50,803 nucleotides of DNA from Cladosporium sp. IMV 00045 (taxonomy: Eukaryota; Ascomycota; Dothideomycetes; Cladosporiales; Cladosporiaceae): contig MSJI02000662.1 of the NCBI GenBank assembly GCA_001931905.2, forward strand, positions 1 to 50,803, read 5' to 3'. The stretch's first letter is position 1. Each line of letters starts with the position of its first letter. Shown piece after piece: positions 31,272-41,588 of this stretch. The notes below the pieces were generated by a model, which was given only the letters and a program-made list of their open reading frames with translations, did not search any database and was not told where the DNA came from. The position numbers and the translations under genes were made by a program.

Positions 31272-32636
31272 TTAAGAAGCGTAAGTCTTGCCGATGGTGC
31301 TCTGCTCGGAGCCAGAGACGAGCTTGCCCTCGCTGGCCATGAAGTAAGCGTAGCCGCCGACCTTCTCCTGCTCGTCCATCCAGGGCATGACGGTCTTGAG
31401 GAACTTGGAGATGTCGTCGTCGGAGCCCTCTGCGGCGAACTCGCTGAGGAAGACCTCCTTCTTGTTCTCGCCCAGGTCGATGGCGTCGTTGACGTGCTTC
31501 TTGAAGTACTCGACGTTGGAGGCGCTGTCGTACCAGTGGATGTTGAGGCAGTCGATGGTGCAGTCGGAGCAGGACTTGAGGAAAGAAGAGAGCCAGTTCA
31601 GGCCCATGTCACCGCCGCCGTTGGTCACGGACGGGGCGCACAGCTTGGCCTTGCCGGAGAAGGGCTCCATGTAGGTCCTCCAGGCGTCGGCGGCCTCCTC
31701 AGGAGTCAGGTTGGCCTGCTCGCCGAGGTCGGGCTCGTTGAAAGAAAAGAGGTGAGTGGAGCCGTTGTCGATGGCCTCCTTGGCGTTGTCCTCCCAATCG
31801 TCGGTGAACTCGGACTTGGGGCCCCAAAGGGTGGGGATGAAAGTGACGGAGTCCTTGAGGCCGGAGGGAGAGGAGCCCCAGTTGTAGGCCCAGGAGATGG
31901 CAGGGCTGTCAACAAGGCAGTCGGTCATCTTAGCGTCGTTGTAGGCGAGGCCACGCTTGCCCTTACCAGAGGAGCTGCTGCTGCCGTAGGAAGCAGCGCC
32001 GGTGGAAGACGGGGCGGAGCTGGAAGAGCTCTGAGAGCCACCGATGTTGATGTCCACATCGACCTGCTTCTTAGCAGCATAGCGGCTGAAGGTAGGGGCG
32101 GGAGCAGAGAAGCTCTTGGCAGTGGAGGAGGCCTCAGTAGGGGCAGCGGAGGAGTAAGCAGCAGGGGCGGAAGAGGTCTCCTGGGGAGCAGCCTCGGCCT
32201 TGGTGCTGGAAGAGGTGGGAGCCTCAGAGTAGGCCGGAGCAGAAGACTCGACGGGAGCAGCCTCGGAAGAGCTAGACTCGGCAGCCTCGGTCGAGGAGGT
32301 CTCGTGAGGGTTGACGGTGACGGTGACCTTAGCCGTGGTGGTGACGGTCACATCGCTGGTGCAGGAAGAGCTGGCAGAGTTGAGGTAGGTGGTTGCAACC
32401 GCGGTAGTGGTCTCGACATCAGAGACGACGGTGCTCTCAGTGACTGGGGCGACAGCAGTGCCGGTGGCAAGGCCAGTACCGTAGGCATTGGCGGTGCCAT
32501 TGGCGCTCGGGTAAGGGTAGACGGAGAAACCAGACGCACGCTGATGGTACTTGTCGTGACCGTGGCCGTGGTTGAAGGGGATGGCAAGAGCGGCAGAGGC
32601 AAAAGCCAGGACGCTGAGGTTGTTGATGGGGGCCAT
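31272..32636 (-). CDS. GH128 (Asl1-like) beta-1,3-glucanase, cell wall
   Basis: Secreted or wall-associated glycosyl hydrolase. A 454-aa single exon. The signal peptide (1-19) is followed by a Ser/Thr/Ala/Glu-rich stalk (about 45-225), likely heavily O-glycosylated. The catalytic domain begins at KRGLAYNDAKMTDCL (about 227). The family's general acid/base is Glu301 in FSFNEPDLGEQANL and the nucleophile is Glu399 in FLSEFAAEG. INIHWYDS-type NIHWYD (365-370) and WAYNWGSSPSG are further GH128 core motifs. No GPI signal or carbohydrate-binding module is seen at the C-terminus. Such proteins (Asl1 of S. pombe, ENGs of other fungi) act on beta-1,3-glucan in the wall or septum; the exact role here is inferred. 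The single-exon structure and strong GC-rich codon bias suggest high expression. Confidence 0.92.
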   Translation of the reverse strand: MAPINNLSVLAFASAALAIPFNHGHGHDKYHQRASGFSVYPYPSANGTANAYGTGLATGTAVAPVTESTVVSDVETTTAVATTYLNSASSSCTSDVTVTTTAKVTVTVNPHETSSTEAAESSSSEAAPVESSAPAYSEAPTSSSTKAEAAPQETSSAPAAYSSAAPTEASSTAKSFSAPAPTFSRYAAKKQVDVDINIGGSQSSSSSAPSSTGAASYGSSSSSGKGKRGLAYNDAKMTDCLVDSPAISWAYNWGSSPSGLKDSVTFIPTLWGPKSEFTDDWEDNAKEAIDNGSTHLFSFNEPDLGEQANLTPEEAADAWRTYMEPFSGKAKLCAPSVTNGGGDMGLNWLSSFLKSCSDCTIDCLNIHWYDSASNVEYFKKHVNDAIDLGENKKEVFLSEFAAEGSDDDISKFLKTVMPWMDEQEKVGGYAYFMASEGKLVSGSEQSTIGKTYAS

Positions 32637-35124
32637 TGTAATGGTTTTGATTGGTGAAGACCGGCTTGGTGAATTGTTGATATGGACTGGGGATGTTTGT
32701 ACAAAAAAGCTGCTGCTAGAGCGCTAGGATGCTGAGCCAACCAGGGCAATTGCTTGTGAAAGAATGTGGAGGTCTTTGATAAGACCAAGGGAATGCAATG
32801 AGCGAATGCTCTGCTGAGGGAATGGCAGCAAGTGTCCAAGGAAGTGATAGGCGTAAGGAAAGAAGAGAGTGATACAAACCAGGGAGATGGGACGGTTTTG
32901 TCGTCGACGGCCGCGTGGGCGATCGCACAAAAAGTCGAACCTTTGCCGATTCTCACATGCAACCTTCTCCACTCACACCGACGAGTACCTGGGCCTTGGA
33001 TGTTCTGGCCATGGTCTTCGTTGACGGCGGTGCTGGCATGCGGAGGGCCATGTGGATGTCCTACGGTGCCGTATCCTAGTGCCCGACTGCCCGCAGTGTT
33101 GAACGCGCAAGCATCTCTGCCCTATACAAGTAGAACCTTCTGCACGGTCGCGGAGACGTGGAGGAGGACGCAGGAGAAACCGCAGACGGGCCATTATGGA
33201 AGAACAGAAAATGGCGCCGAGACCGATTGGCGAGGATTGTGATCGGTGGATGCGGGTGACTTACCTGGTCGACAAAGATTGGCACATGAAGTGAAGTCTT
33301 CCATAGCCAGCCAGCCATGATCCGCCCACTCGGCGCAAAATCCAACCAGGAGGCTTGAGGTCGACAGGCCAAAACCGTTTGCAAAAGCGAGTCGCAAGTC
33401 ACTACGTATACTGTGCAACTTAGGCAGAGCGCTTATTGATTGTCATTCGCTGACAAGGCCGAAATTAAGTGATCCACAGGGGCAGCGGGTAAATGGCTGC
33501 TAGCTGTCGCACCACGGGCCGGGGAGCACGCGTGCCTGCATTGGTCGCCCAAGAGCATGTCACGCAAAGTCAACTCCGAAAGCCACGACTCTTATCCGGT
33601 GATGGAGTCTTGGTCGAGCGTTCAACAGAATTCCCACGCAGCAAAGATTGCCGAAGGCGATGGTGATGACGGAGTACTTGGTCGATGGCGCCTCTGCTGA
33701 CTCGACCATTTGCTTGGAAGAAGCCGTTAGATTCTCTTCAATCCTGCCTGCCGTTAGGCTTGCCCAGCGGTTTTCCATGGCGGTTTAAACCTCTGCTGGT
33801 TGAACTTTGTCTTTCGGTCTTGAGGACTAGTTGCGATGATACGCTGTAAGCCGCTGGTTTGCATGTTTCACCTTGCCGTCGCCCCTGGACCAGAAATTCG
33901 TATAGCTGCAGACAACTCCACGGCGTCCTTGATGACGAGGTGATGTCTCCCTCGTATCCGGAAGTGAGGCACGGGTGTGTCGGCCGGAGAAGAGTAGTCC
34001 ATGTCTTCCTTGCTTGCCGCCTCTTGTCGAACGTGGCTGTGTGGAAAGATCCCTCAAGGAACAAACAGGGCCGGAGATCCGATCAGCAAACCAATCCAGT
34101 ATAGAGAATAGTACGTTGTCCGCACAGATCCAAGCAAGCCTAATGAGTGACGAATGTACCTCCTGAGACACGAAGACAGTGGGCGTAAGGGAAAGAGCAG
34201 TAGCTGGCATGCCACAGGACGAATTTGGTTCTCATGGCGGCAGGACTCTCATGGTCACATTTGTGTGATTCTCGCATGTAACGAACAGCAGGCGGCTGTC
34301 TTATAACTTGCAACTACAACACTGACCTGGTACACATTGGGCGAAGGATGCGCATCTGGCGCCCTCTCCATTTGTGTGAAACCGCTACGTTTGATACGGA
34401 TCCGCTTGTCTGCAGCGAGGGATGCACACCTAGTCAAGCGCGCTGGTGACACACAACCTCATGAAGTGAATGATATAAAAACTACTAGTCTCCCAAAAGC
34501 GCATACGGTATACTGAGACAACTCTGAAGACGAGATAGCATCTCCAAAAACCGTCGATACCAAGTTACCAAGCAACAAGAAGCCAGGCAGCTGCCCATGA
34601 TACGCATGCCAGAGCCAAGAAGGCATTCAAGCCATACCTTCTTGCTGACCGTGGTCCACGCTCACCGATCACGTTGTAAACCAACATTGTCCATCATGTT
34701 GTCCCCAACGAAGTGCATTCACTATAATAAATCTGACCAAGCTTGTGAGAGAGCTTCCAGGCGAAGAAGCCACAGCACCGCGCAAGAACTGCAGAACTTG
34801 CGACTCCTGCTTTGTCTTGCAAGCACACAAAAAGACAATAGCAGGTATCTTTCACAGAGCATCAGGTATGCGATCAGTGATACGACCTCTTCTCTCATCT
34901 TTTACATTGAAAAAAAGAAATACACCGCAAGCCAAAGATCTCAGAGCCATCAACCTGTGACGTTGTAAACCACAGCTGAGCTTGGGCAGGCAGGCAGGGT
35001 CCAAGTTTGGGAGCGCATCCAGAACAGGATACCTTACCTACACCTTTCTTTGATGCTCCGACTTCATCCCAAAGACCTCACTGCCACATAATCGGCAACC
35101 GATCGCCAAACACCCACCGCAAAC
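32637..35124. other. Gene-free stretch, about 2.5 kb
   Basis: It includes the GH128 promoter on the left and the TM9SF promoter on the right. Several open frames of 60-127 codons occur on the minus strand (33560-34210), but none has recognisable domains or consistent splicing. Nothing else supportable is seen. Confidence 0.45.
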
Positions 35125-37117
35125 ATGCGATTGCACAGTCTGCCGGCCTCACTGGCCTTGGTGCTGTGCTCCCTCGACATGTCGCATGCCTTCTACCTCC
35201 CAGGCGTCACCCCTACCAACTACCGCATCGGCGACTTGGTTCCTTTGAACGTCAACAAACTCACACCCTCACAATCCGAGCGCGACACCCAAACGCGCTC
35301 CGTATTCCCCTTCGACTACTATTACCCTGCCTTCCATTTCTGCCCGCCCGAGAATGGCCCCGAGTACCTGTCCGAATCGCTAGGCAGCATATTGTTCGGC
35401 GACCGAATCCAAACCTCACCCTACCAACTCACCTTGGGCAAGAACGAGACTTGCAAGGCTGTTTGCGACGAGCAGGAATTTGAGCCAAGAGATGCGAAGT
35501 TTGTGAACAAGAGGATATGGCAAAATTACAACCTCAACTGGCTCATCGATGGCCTTCCCGCTGGACAGCCTTACTACGACCCGGGAACGGAGACTGAATA
35601 CTATCAGCCAGGATTCGCTCTGGGCAAGGTCGAGGATGAACAACCGCACTTGAACAACCACTACGACATCCTGATCGACTACCACCAGGTGCGCGAGGAC
35701 CAGTACCGCGTGGTGGGCATTCTGGTCGAGCCCAGATCAGCGGCCGGAGCGAGGCGCGTGGGATCAGGAGACGACTTCAGTGCGGATGGATGCAATTCGG
35801 ACAAGCCCGTTGTGCTATCTGAGAAGGGAAAGTCCAAGGTCACGTACACCTACAGTGTCTACTGGCGGCCATCAAGCACCTCCTTCGCGACGAGATGGGA
35901 CAAATACCTGCACGTCTACGACGCGAAGATCCACTGGTTCTCGCTAATCAACAGCGCCGTGATCGTGATGTTCCTCATTGGCATGGTCGGCACTGTCCTC
36001 GGTCGCACTCTACGCAAGGACATTGCACGCTACAACCGTCTTGATCAGCTCGGCCTGGACGATCTCAACGGAACCAGCGTCGAAGATGGCATTCAGGAGG
36101 ACAGTGGCTGGAAGCTTGTACATGGCGACGTCTTCCGCCCACCCAAAAACCCTCTGCTGCTCTCAGTGCTCGTGGGCAATGGCACTCAACTCTTCATGAT
36201 GGCAGGCTTCACCATCGCTTTTGCAGTGGTCGGCTTTCTTTCACCCTCAAACCGCGGTAGCCTTGCTACTGTGATGATCATGCTCTACGCAGTCTTCGGC
36301 TTTGTTGGAGGATACGCCAGCTCACGTGTCTACAAGTCCTTCCGCGGCGACAAGTGGAAGCAGCTATTCGTTTTCACGCCCAGCGCCCTCCCAGCGCTTA
36401 TCTTCGGCGTCTTCTTCCTCCTCAACCTCCTTGTCTGGGCCCGCCAGTCCTCCGGCGCCGTCCCATTCACCACCATGCTTGTCATTGTCGGCATCTGGTC
36501 CATCATCTCCCTACCACTATCCATTCTGGGCTCTTGGCTAGGATTCCGCCAGCCTCAGGCGGAGCCGCCTGTCCGCACAAATCAGATCCCTCGCCAGATC
36601 CCACAACCGTCCGGCTACCTTCGTCCTCTGCCCAGCATGCTGCTCGTCGGCGTGTTGCCATTCGGCGCCATCTTCGTTGAGCTTTACTTCATCATGTCTT
36701 CACTGTGGAGCAGCCGGATTTACTACATGTTTGGATTTTTATTCCTCTGCTACGGTCTTATGATCGTCACTTCAGCAGCCTGCGCCATCTTGATGATCTA
36801 CTTTGTGCTGTGCGCAGAGAACTACCACTGGCAATGGCGCGCTTTCGCCTCAAGTGGTGCGAGTGCAGGCTATGTCTTTGCGTATAGCCTGCTATACTGG
36901 GCAAGAATGCTTAGCTTCAGTTCGTGGACTGGAGGAATGCTGTATTTGGGCTACTCGGCGCTTTTGAGCTTTATGTGGTTTGTTATGAGTGGTGAGTTTA
37001 CATCCTCTTCTCCTAGCTTCGAATGTCTCCTCACTGACAATACTATCAGGAACGATCGGTTTTGTTGCCTGCTGGATGTTCGTGCATCGCATTTACGGCT
37101 CGCTTAAGATCGACTAG
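35125..37117 (+). CDS. TM9SF/EMP70 nonaspanin
   Basis: Endosome/Golgi nine-membrane-span protein of the transmembrane-9 superfamily (yeast EMP70, TMN2, TMN3). Exons 35125-36991 and 37050-37117, with a 58-bp intron (GTGAGT..TCAG), give 644 aa. A signal peptide (about 1-22) precedes FYLPGVTPTNYRIGD, the family's luminal opening. SVFPFDYYYPAFHFC and ENLGSILFGDRI-like SLGSILFGDRI follow. Nine hydrophobic segments fill the second half, including the acidic-aromatic YLHVYDAKIHWFS before helix 1 and GWKLVHGDVFRPP in the first cytosolic loop. The short second exon restores the C-terminus TIGFVACWMFVHRIYGSLKID, whose last three residues form the KxD Golgi-retention signal recognised by COPI. Reading through the intron would lose it. 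Confidence 0.94.
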
Positions 37118-37309
37118 ATCGGAGCTCCATCTCTTCATCGGCATTGGAATAAGAACGGGCGATCAGCAGCCCTGCACAATAATCCACAGGCGTTAGGTAT
37201 AGTCGCATTAGTCTTTCGAGAACGGCTATATGCACATGTACGTGTACAGTTTCAAGCTTCGGATGCATCTGTTCCTCAAGTGTATGATGTGATCTCGCGC
37301 AACCTCTCA

Positions 37310-37315
37310 GATCGA
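37310..37315 (+). promoter_or_regulatory. GATCGA, candidate light-response (WCC) site
   Basis: The hexamer matches the core target described for the White Collar Complex in Neurospora and is 340 bp before the ATG of the bli-3 homolog, a classic blue-light gene. A 6-mer alone is weak evidence. Confidence 0.3.
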
Positions 37316-37481
37316 AGCGCCCCACCTTGCGTTTTGCGTGACGTCAACATAGTGGAGTGGGACGAACAATGTCTCCAGTCCTTCATACAAATGTGATTCT
37401 TCTGCCATCGTCTTCTTGTTCTTCTCGACACATTCAATCTAATTATCTCTCTCCTGAACGAAGTCACGTTGCCACGACTTG

Positions 37482-37581
37482 GTAAGTTCATTTCGTCCCC
37501 TCCCGCCGCAAGTCATGATACTTCCGTACAAACACATCACCATCACCCACAACACACCTTGCTAACGTGCATCTTTTCTAG
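37482..37581 (+). other. Probable 5' UTR intron of bli-3
   Basis: GTAAGT at 37482, a GCTAAC branch-point-like string at 37561 and TTTTCTAG ending at 37581 define a well-formed 100-bp intron upstream of the ATG at 37651. It has no effect on the protein. Confidence 0.6.
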
Positions 37582-37650
37582 CAAACCAACCTTTCTAATT
37601 CAAACAACCCTTCTCACAAAACTCATAACCACCCCTCACAACCCATAAAA

Positions 37651-38401
37651 ATGTCTTTCTCCAACGCAGAGACCGGCAACAAGCCCGCCGACCCTTACAC
37701 CGCGAAGAACATCCAGGACCCCGCCCTCAAGGAGAAGGTCGAGGACCTGCAGTCCTTTGTTGACAAGAGCAAGTTCTGCATGTTGACCACCAAGACCCAG
37801 GACGGTCTGTTGGCCAGCAGAGCCATGGCCGTCGCCGCGAGGGTATGATACTCCCACAATCCCACTCAAGCCAACGATCACACGGAACAACCCAACTGAC
37901 AACCCCCGCAGGAGGACAACGGCATCGACTTCATCTTCCACACCAACACCGAGTCCGGTAAGACGGACGATCTGGCACAGAACCCCGACGTCAACCTGGC
38001 CTTCCTCAACAACGCCGGCGAGTGGGCCAGCATCTCGGGTCTCGCTAAAGTCGAGACCGACCGCGCGCGCATCGAGCAGTACTACTCGGTCAGCCTGAAG
38101 GCCTGGCTCGGCGACCTGGGCGACGGCACCCACGACGGCGGCCCCAAGGACCCCCGCATCGGCCTCATCAAGGTCACCACCAAGACTGCCCAGTATGCCA
38201 TTAGCAGGCGCACGGCGATCGGTGGTGCGGTCGAGTTTGCCAAGGGTGTTGTTACCGGTGAGGCTGCGCAGGTCAACAAGCTGAGACACATTGAGGCTGG
38301 CGAGGTTGGATCTTGTAAGTTTTTCTGATGATTGGGGTTATTGTTATTTGAGAGCTTTGGCTGACTTTTACTTCTCAGGGCGCGGTTCTGCTTCCGTGTA
38401 A
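37651..38401 (+). CDS. bli-3: Bli-3 homolog, pyridoxamine-phosphate-oxidase-like flavin protein
   Basis: Split-barrel FMN-binding protein related to the general stress protein 26 and pyridoxamine 5'-phosphate oxidase families. Exons 37651-37842, 37912-38314 and 38379-38401, with introns of 69 and 64 bp (GTATGA..GCAG, GTAAGT..TCAG), give 205 aa. The match to Neurospora Bli-3 is strong: MSFSNAETGNKPADPY, SKFCMLTTKTQDG, FIFHTNTESGKTDDL, LAFLNNAGEWASISG, LKAWLGDLGDGTHDGGPKDPRIG, then VNKLRHIEAGEVGSWRG. The tiny last exon adds the conserved WR end. Bli-3 is blue-light inducible in Neurospora; its biochemical role is not settled. A WCC-like hexamer and a 5' UTR intron lie upstream. Converges with the MDR gene 178 bp away. 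Confidence 0.94.
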
Positions 38402-38579
38402 GAAACATGGGAGATGATAATTAAAATTAGCATGAAGACTCGATCAGTAGGCCTACCAAGGCAGATACCCTATCTTAAAATATAATGCAATGAGTCTTAC
38501 TGAGATCAATTTCATTGATATCGTCACGTTTCTGCTGCACACTACATCCCAACCAACCCCCCCATCTAACCTCCTCCAC

Positions 38580-39727
38580 CTAATCAATCGTACAAATCAA
38601 CTTCCCCTTCGTCTCATTCCTCACCATCTGCGCATGCGCCTCCTGAATCTTCTCCCAAGGCAACACCTTCTCCACGAAAACCTTAAACGACCCATCCTTG
38701 AACTTCGGCAATGCATGCTCGACCAACTGATCCCTCAACCTGCCCTGATACTCCTCATCGCGACTCCTCAGCCCACTGCCCTCAAATCTCGCCCTCTTGC
38801 GGAAGAAAAGCGTCATATCCGGCTGCTCCATGTCAGGCTTGAGCGTCGGCCCGCTCAGCGTGGCCAGGTTGACAATCGTGCCGTCTTTCGCGACCGCGCG
38901 CAAATTCGCAGCGAAGGCCTCGGGTCCGATGAAGTCGACGATGACATCTACACCCTTACCATCCGTGGCGCGCAGGACTTCGTCCGCCCAGTCGGATTTC
39001 TGCGTGTTGAACGCCGCCGTCGCGCCCAGCTTGTCCACGCAGAAAGCGGTTTTCTCGTCGGACCGCGCGGTGGCGTAGACGGCGGCGGCGTTGTCGCCAC
39101 GGCTGAGTTGGATGCCGGAGATGCTGACGGAGCTGGCGCCGGCGTGCCAGAGGATCGTTTTGCCGGGGCTGAAGCGGCCGATTAGGTACATGGCTTGCGT
39201 GGCGGTGATCCAGGTCTGTTGGTGGTGGGGTTAGATTGACTGGGCAGTTTCGTTGGGACTTGGAAAGATGAAATAGCTCACCTCAGGAATACCAGCGGCC
39301 TCTTCCCAGCTCAGCTCGTCAGGCTTGTGGACGAGCATGTGGGTGGAAACGGCGATGTACTCAGCGTAAGCGCCACCGTACGCGAGGCCGAAGACGGCGT
39401 CGCGTTTCTTGAAGCCGTGCTCGCCATCAGCGCCGAGTTCCTCAATCGTGCCGGAGAACTCGACGCCCATGGTCGCGGGCGCTTGAGGGGGCAGTGGGTA
39501 GAGACCCTCACGCTGTAGGAGGTCCATGCGGTTGAGGCCGAACGCTTTCACTTTCACGAGGGCTTGCGTGCCGGTGATTTGAGGGCGGGGGATGGAGTTG
39601 ATGAACATGTTTTCGATGGGGCCTTTGCCGCCTTTGATGTCTGATCGTAATTGGTTAGAGTGCTTCTTTCTATTTCATAAGTTATGTGTATTTCTAAATA
39701 CTCACCGATTGCACGCATAGTCGCCAT
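38580..39727 (-). CDS. Quinone-oxidoreductase-like MDR protein
   Basis: Zinc-free medium-chain dehydrogenase/reductase of the NADPH:quinone oxidoreductase (QOR/PIG3) type. A seven-codon first exon (39727-39706: MATMRAI) is joined to 39640-39282 and 39215-38580 across introns of 65 and 66 bp (GTGAGT..TCAG, GTGAGC..ACAG), giving 338 aa. The GroES-like part has NRMDLLQREGLYPLP and MGVEFSGTIEELG, the QOR signature region. Then come ELSWEEAAGIPETWITATQA and the cofactor loop HAGASSVSISGIQLSR, followed by KGVDVIVDFIG. The coenzyme loop reads GASSVS instead of the more common GASGVG; I cannot tell whether this is normal for fungal members. The substrate is unknown. Divergent from the membrane protein at 40518. 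Confidence 0.9.
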
Positions 39728-40517
39728 GTTGACCTGATTGTTGAACTTGATGGATTCCAAAATGGTATTTTCAGACAAGTCGCTTTGTGTGATTCTTTCT
39801 GGCTGAGGCGAATGAGTAGACACTGAAAAATATAGATCGGAGGAAAGTGGTTGACGTGAGAAATGATGCTCTAATCGGTACCGAGAAATGGAATCATCTG
39901 TAGTCTGGACGGCCCTCGGCACAGCGGGGTGGAGCTTCTTTCGGTCCGGCAAATGCTTATAAACAACCTTACCTTAGATGTTTCCAGCACATAATCGAAA
40001 AACTCCCCACATGCCACTTCCTCCGGCATGCCACCTTATCCATGGCGATGACTTCGGAAGATATTGGCTCACTGTGCTGTGGTGTTGTGGGGAGCAAGAG
40101 TTCGATCATGGAGAATCTTATCTCTGCGAGACCACATTGGCTCCGAAAGAACTCAAAGAGTGGTCGACAACTTGAGAAGATATCTCTCACACAGCCTCAT
40201 TGGACTCTATTAATGTTTCATGCAACATTTTCAGCCGAGACTTGTCGCCACGACCTGATTGCACACTCGCGAGCAAGAGATGCATATAATCGACGAACGT
40301 GACGTGACACAGCCACTAAGCACGACGCTAAAGCAGCAGGATCAGACCAACATGCGTAGACGACCATCCATTCGTATTCTTGTCCGATTATTTGAACCTT
40401 ATGCTTTTTGGACTCACTACATAAGACCTACCACAAATCTTCAAGCCCTGGAATTGCACTAGAACAATCATCTCGCGACACCCAAGAACCAACCAAAATT
40501 GCGCCTCCGCTACCACC
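39728..40517. other. Divergent promoter region
   Basis: About 790 bp between the MDR gene (minus) and the small membrane protein (plus). No further feature recognised. Confidence 0.5.
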
Positions 40518-40973
40518 ATGGCTCAAAAAGCGCCTTACCAACACGTCCTCCTTCTTGCAAACGCCCTCATAATCTCACCGATCCTCGGCGCCATCATCGC
40601 CTTGGTCTTCCTACAGTCGCAGGACAGGGAGACAGTTTCCCACTTGGGGACCCTCCTCGCCACGACTAGCGGCTACATGTGCGCCTCGGCCGGAGCGACT
40701 TGGCTGTGCCGCCAGCTGGATATCTTCAACCATCGCAGATATCAATTCTTGCTTAAATGCTTCTACTTCACTTGTATCACATTGACGATGTCCATTTTGA
40801 GCGGGTCGGCCCTGGAGGCAATCGGTGAGGAGGGTTGGTTTGGGCTTGGAACTGCGAGGTGGGTTGGCTTGGTGTCTGGTGGGCTCTTGGTCGACAAAGT
40901 GGAGGGGGCGAAAGAAATGGGTGCACGTGACGAATTGGCAATGGGCGAGGAGAAGCATGATGCTGCGAACTAG
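40518..40973 (+). CDS. Small membrane protein, unknown
   Basis: A 151-residue single-exon frame with at least three hydrophobic helices: LLLANALIISPILGAIIALVFL (about 11-32), LGTLLATTSGYMCASAGATWLC (about 43-64) and FLLKCFYFTCITLTMSILSG (about 77-96). A weaker fourth helix is at about 108-124. It ends in a hydrophilic, charged tail (KEMGARDELAMGEEKHD). No signal peptide cleavage site is obvious; helix 1 may act as a signal anchor. I do not recognise the family. The clear ATG with an ACC context, the even codon use and the helix pattern support a real gene. Confidence 0.6.
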   Translation: MAQKAPYQHVLLLANALIISPILGAIIALVFLQSQDRETVSHLGTLLATTSGYMCASAGATWLCRQLDIFNHRRYQFLLKCFYFTCITLTMSILSGSALEAIGEEGWFGLGTARWVGLVSGGLLVDKVEGAKEMGARDELAMGEEKHDAAN

Positions 40974-41014
40974 ATTCACGGGTGCTTTGCTCTGGTCGCG
41001 AAAAGCTCTTTGGA

Positions 41015-41588
41015 TCAACCGAATTGCCGTCGTGGATTTGGAGAGATTGCTCCATTTTGTCCAGGTGAGGTATATTCATGGGATGAAGACCGACCAACAA
41101 TAATGCTAATAGCAGTACCATTAGTGAATATCACAGTAAACCCACTTCGAGAATCCGAGATCAGCCTCTCTTTTGTCTTACAATGCAAGCTCAGCGCTTT
41201 CAAGTCTGGACGTTCGCCGTATATCATTTCCATCCCAGCCTTCACAATCTTCCCGCCACTCCTGCCAGCGCCTGTTTGTGATTACGAGTGGGATTGCTGG
41301 TTTTTCAATTGCTGAGGACTGAATGTAGCTTTCATCCGACCCTACGTCTCGCCAGAGTTCGAGAATGCCTTTCCCGGTGGCGTCTTTGATCAGTCGCTTG
41401 GATGCCATTACGCCACCGCTTCTGCTGTCGATTTTGAGGAGAACTTCGCCGGATGCTCCTTGGGATGTGTTGCTGAAAGTGAATCCTCCTTTGCCATGGT
41501 GTTTGGCGCAGAGAGTTACGGGCTCTGATGCGAGGTGCTCCTTCAATATATAGAGAGGTTTCTCAGGGGTGGCGAGCATGTGTGACAT
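41015..41588 (-). CDS. Second LURP-one-related (LOR) protein, frame-broken
   Basis: A divergent paralog of the LOR gene at 10051-10747: the first 85 residues align well (PLYILKEHLASEPVTL with PISMLGDYVASQPKTL, and VLLKIDSRSGGVMASKRLI with KLFRIDAKTPGMSAAKRVF). From the ATG at 41588 the first frame gives 105 good residues to about 41274. The family-like sequence then continues in another frame (GAGRSGGKIVKAGMEMIYG, and GFTVIFTNGTAISII, the final LOR strands) to a stop at 41015. One extra base at about 41273, or two missing, would explain it. Introns with weak borders are possible but not convincing. Reading only the first frame adds about 30 residues of nonsense. It is either a decaying gene or an assembly indel. 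Confidence 0.5.

Larger units (their letters stand above)
37118..37650. other. Promoter and 5' UTR of bli-3
   Basis: Contains GATCGA at 37310-37315, resembling the White Collar Complex target, and a probable 5' UTR intron (37482-37581). Confidence 0.5.

Noticed and set aside
31494..32657. A 387-codon plus-strand frame
   Set aside because: Antisense shadow of the GH128 gene; Gly/Val/Arg-rich, without structure.
33560..34210. Minus-strand frames upstream of TM9SF
   Set aside because: They overlap in different frames, have no consistent splice solution and no recognised domain.
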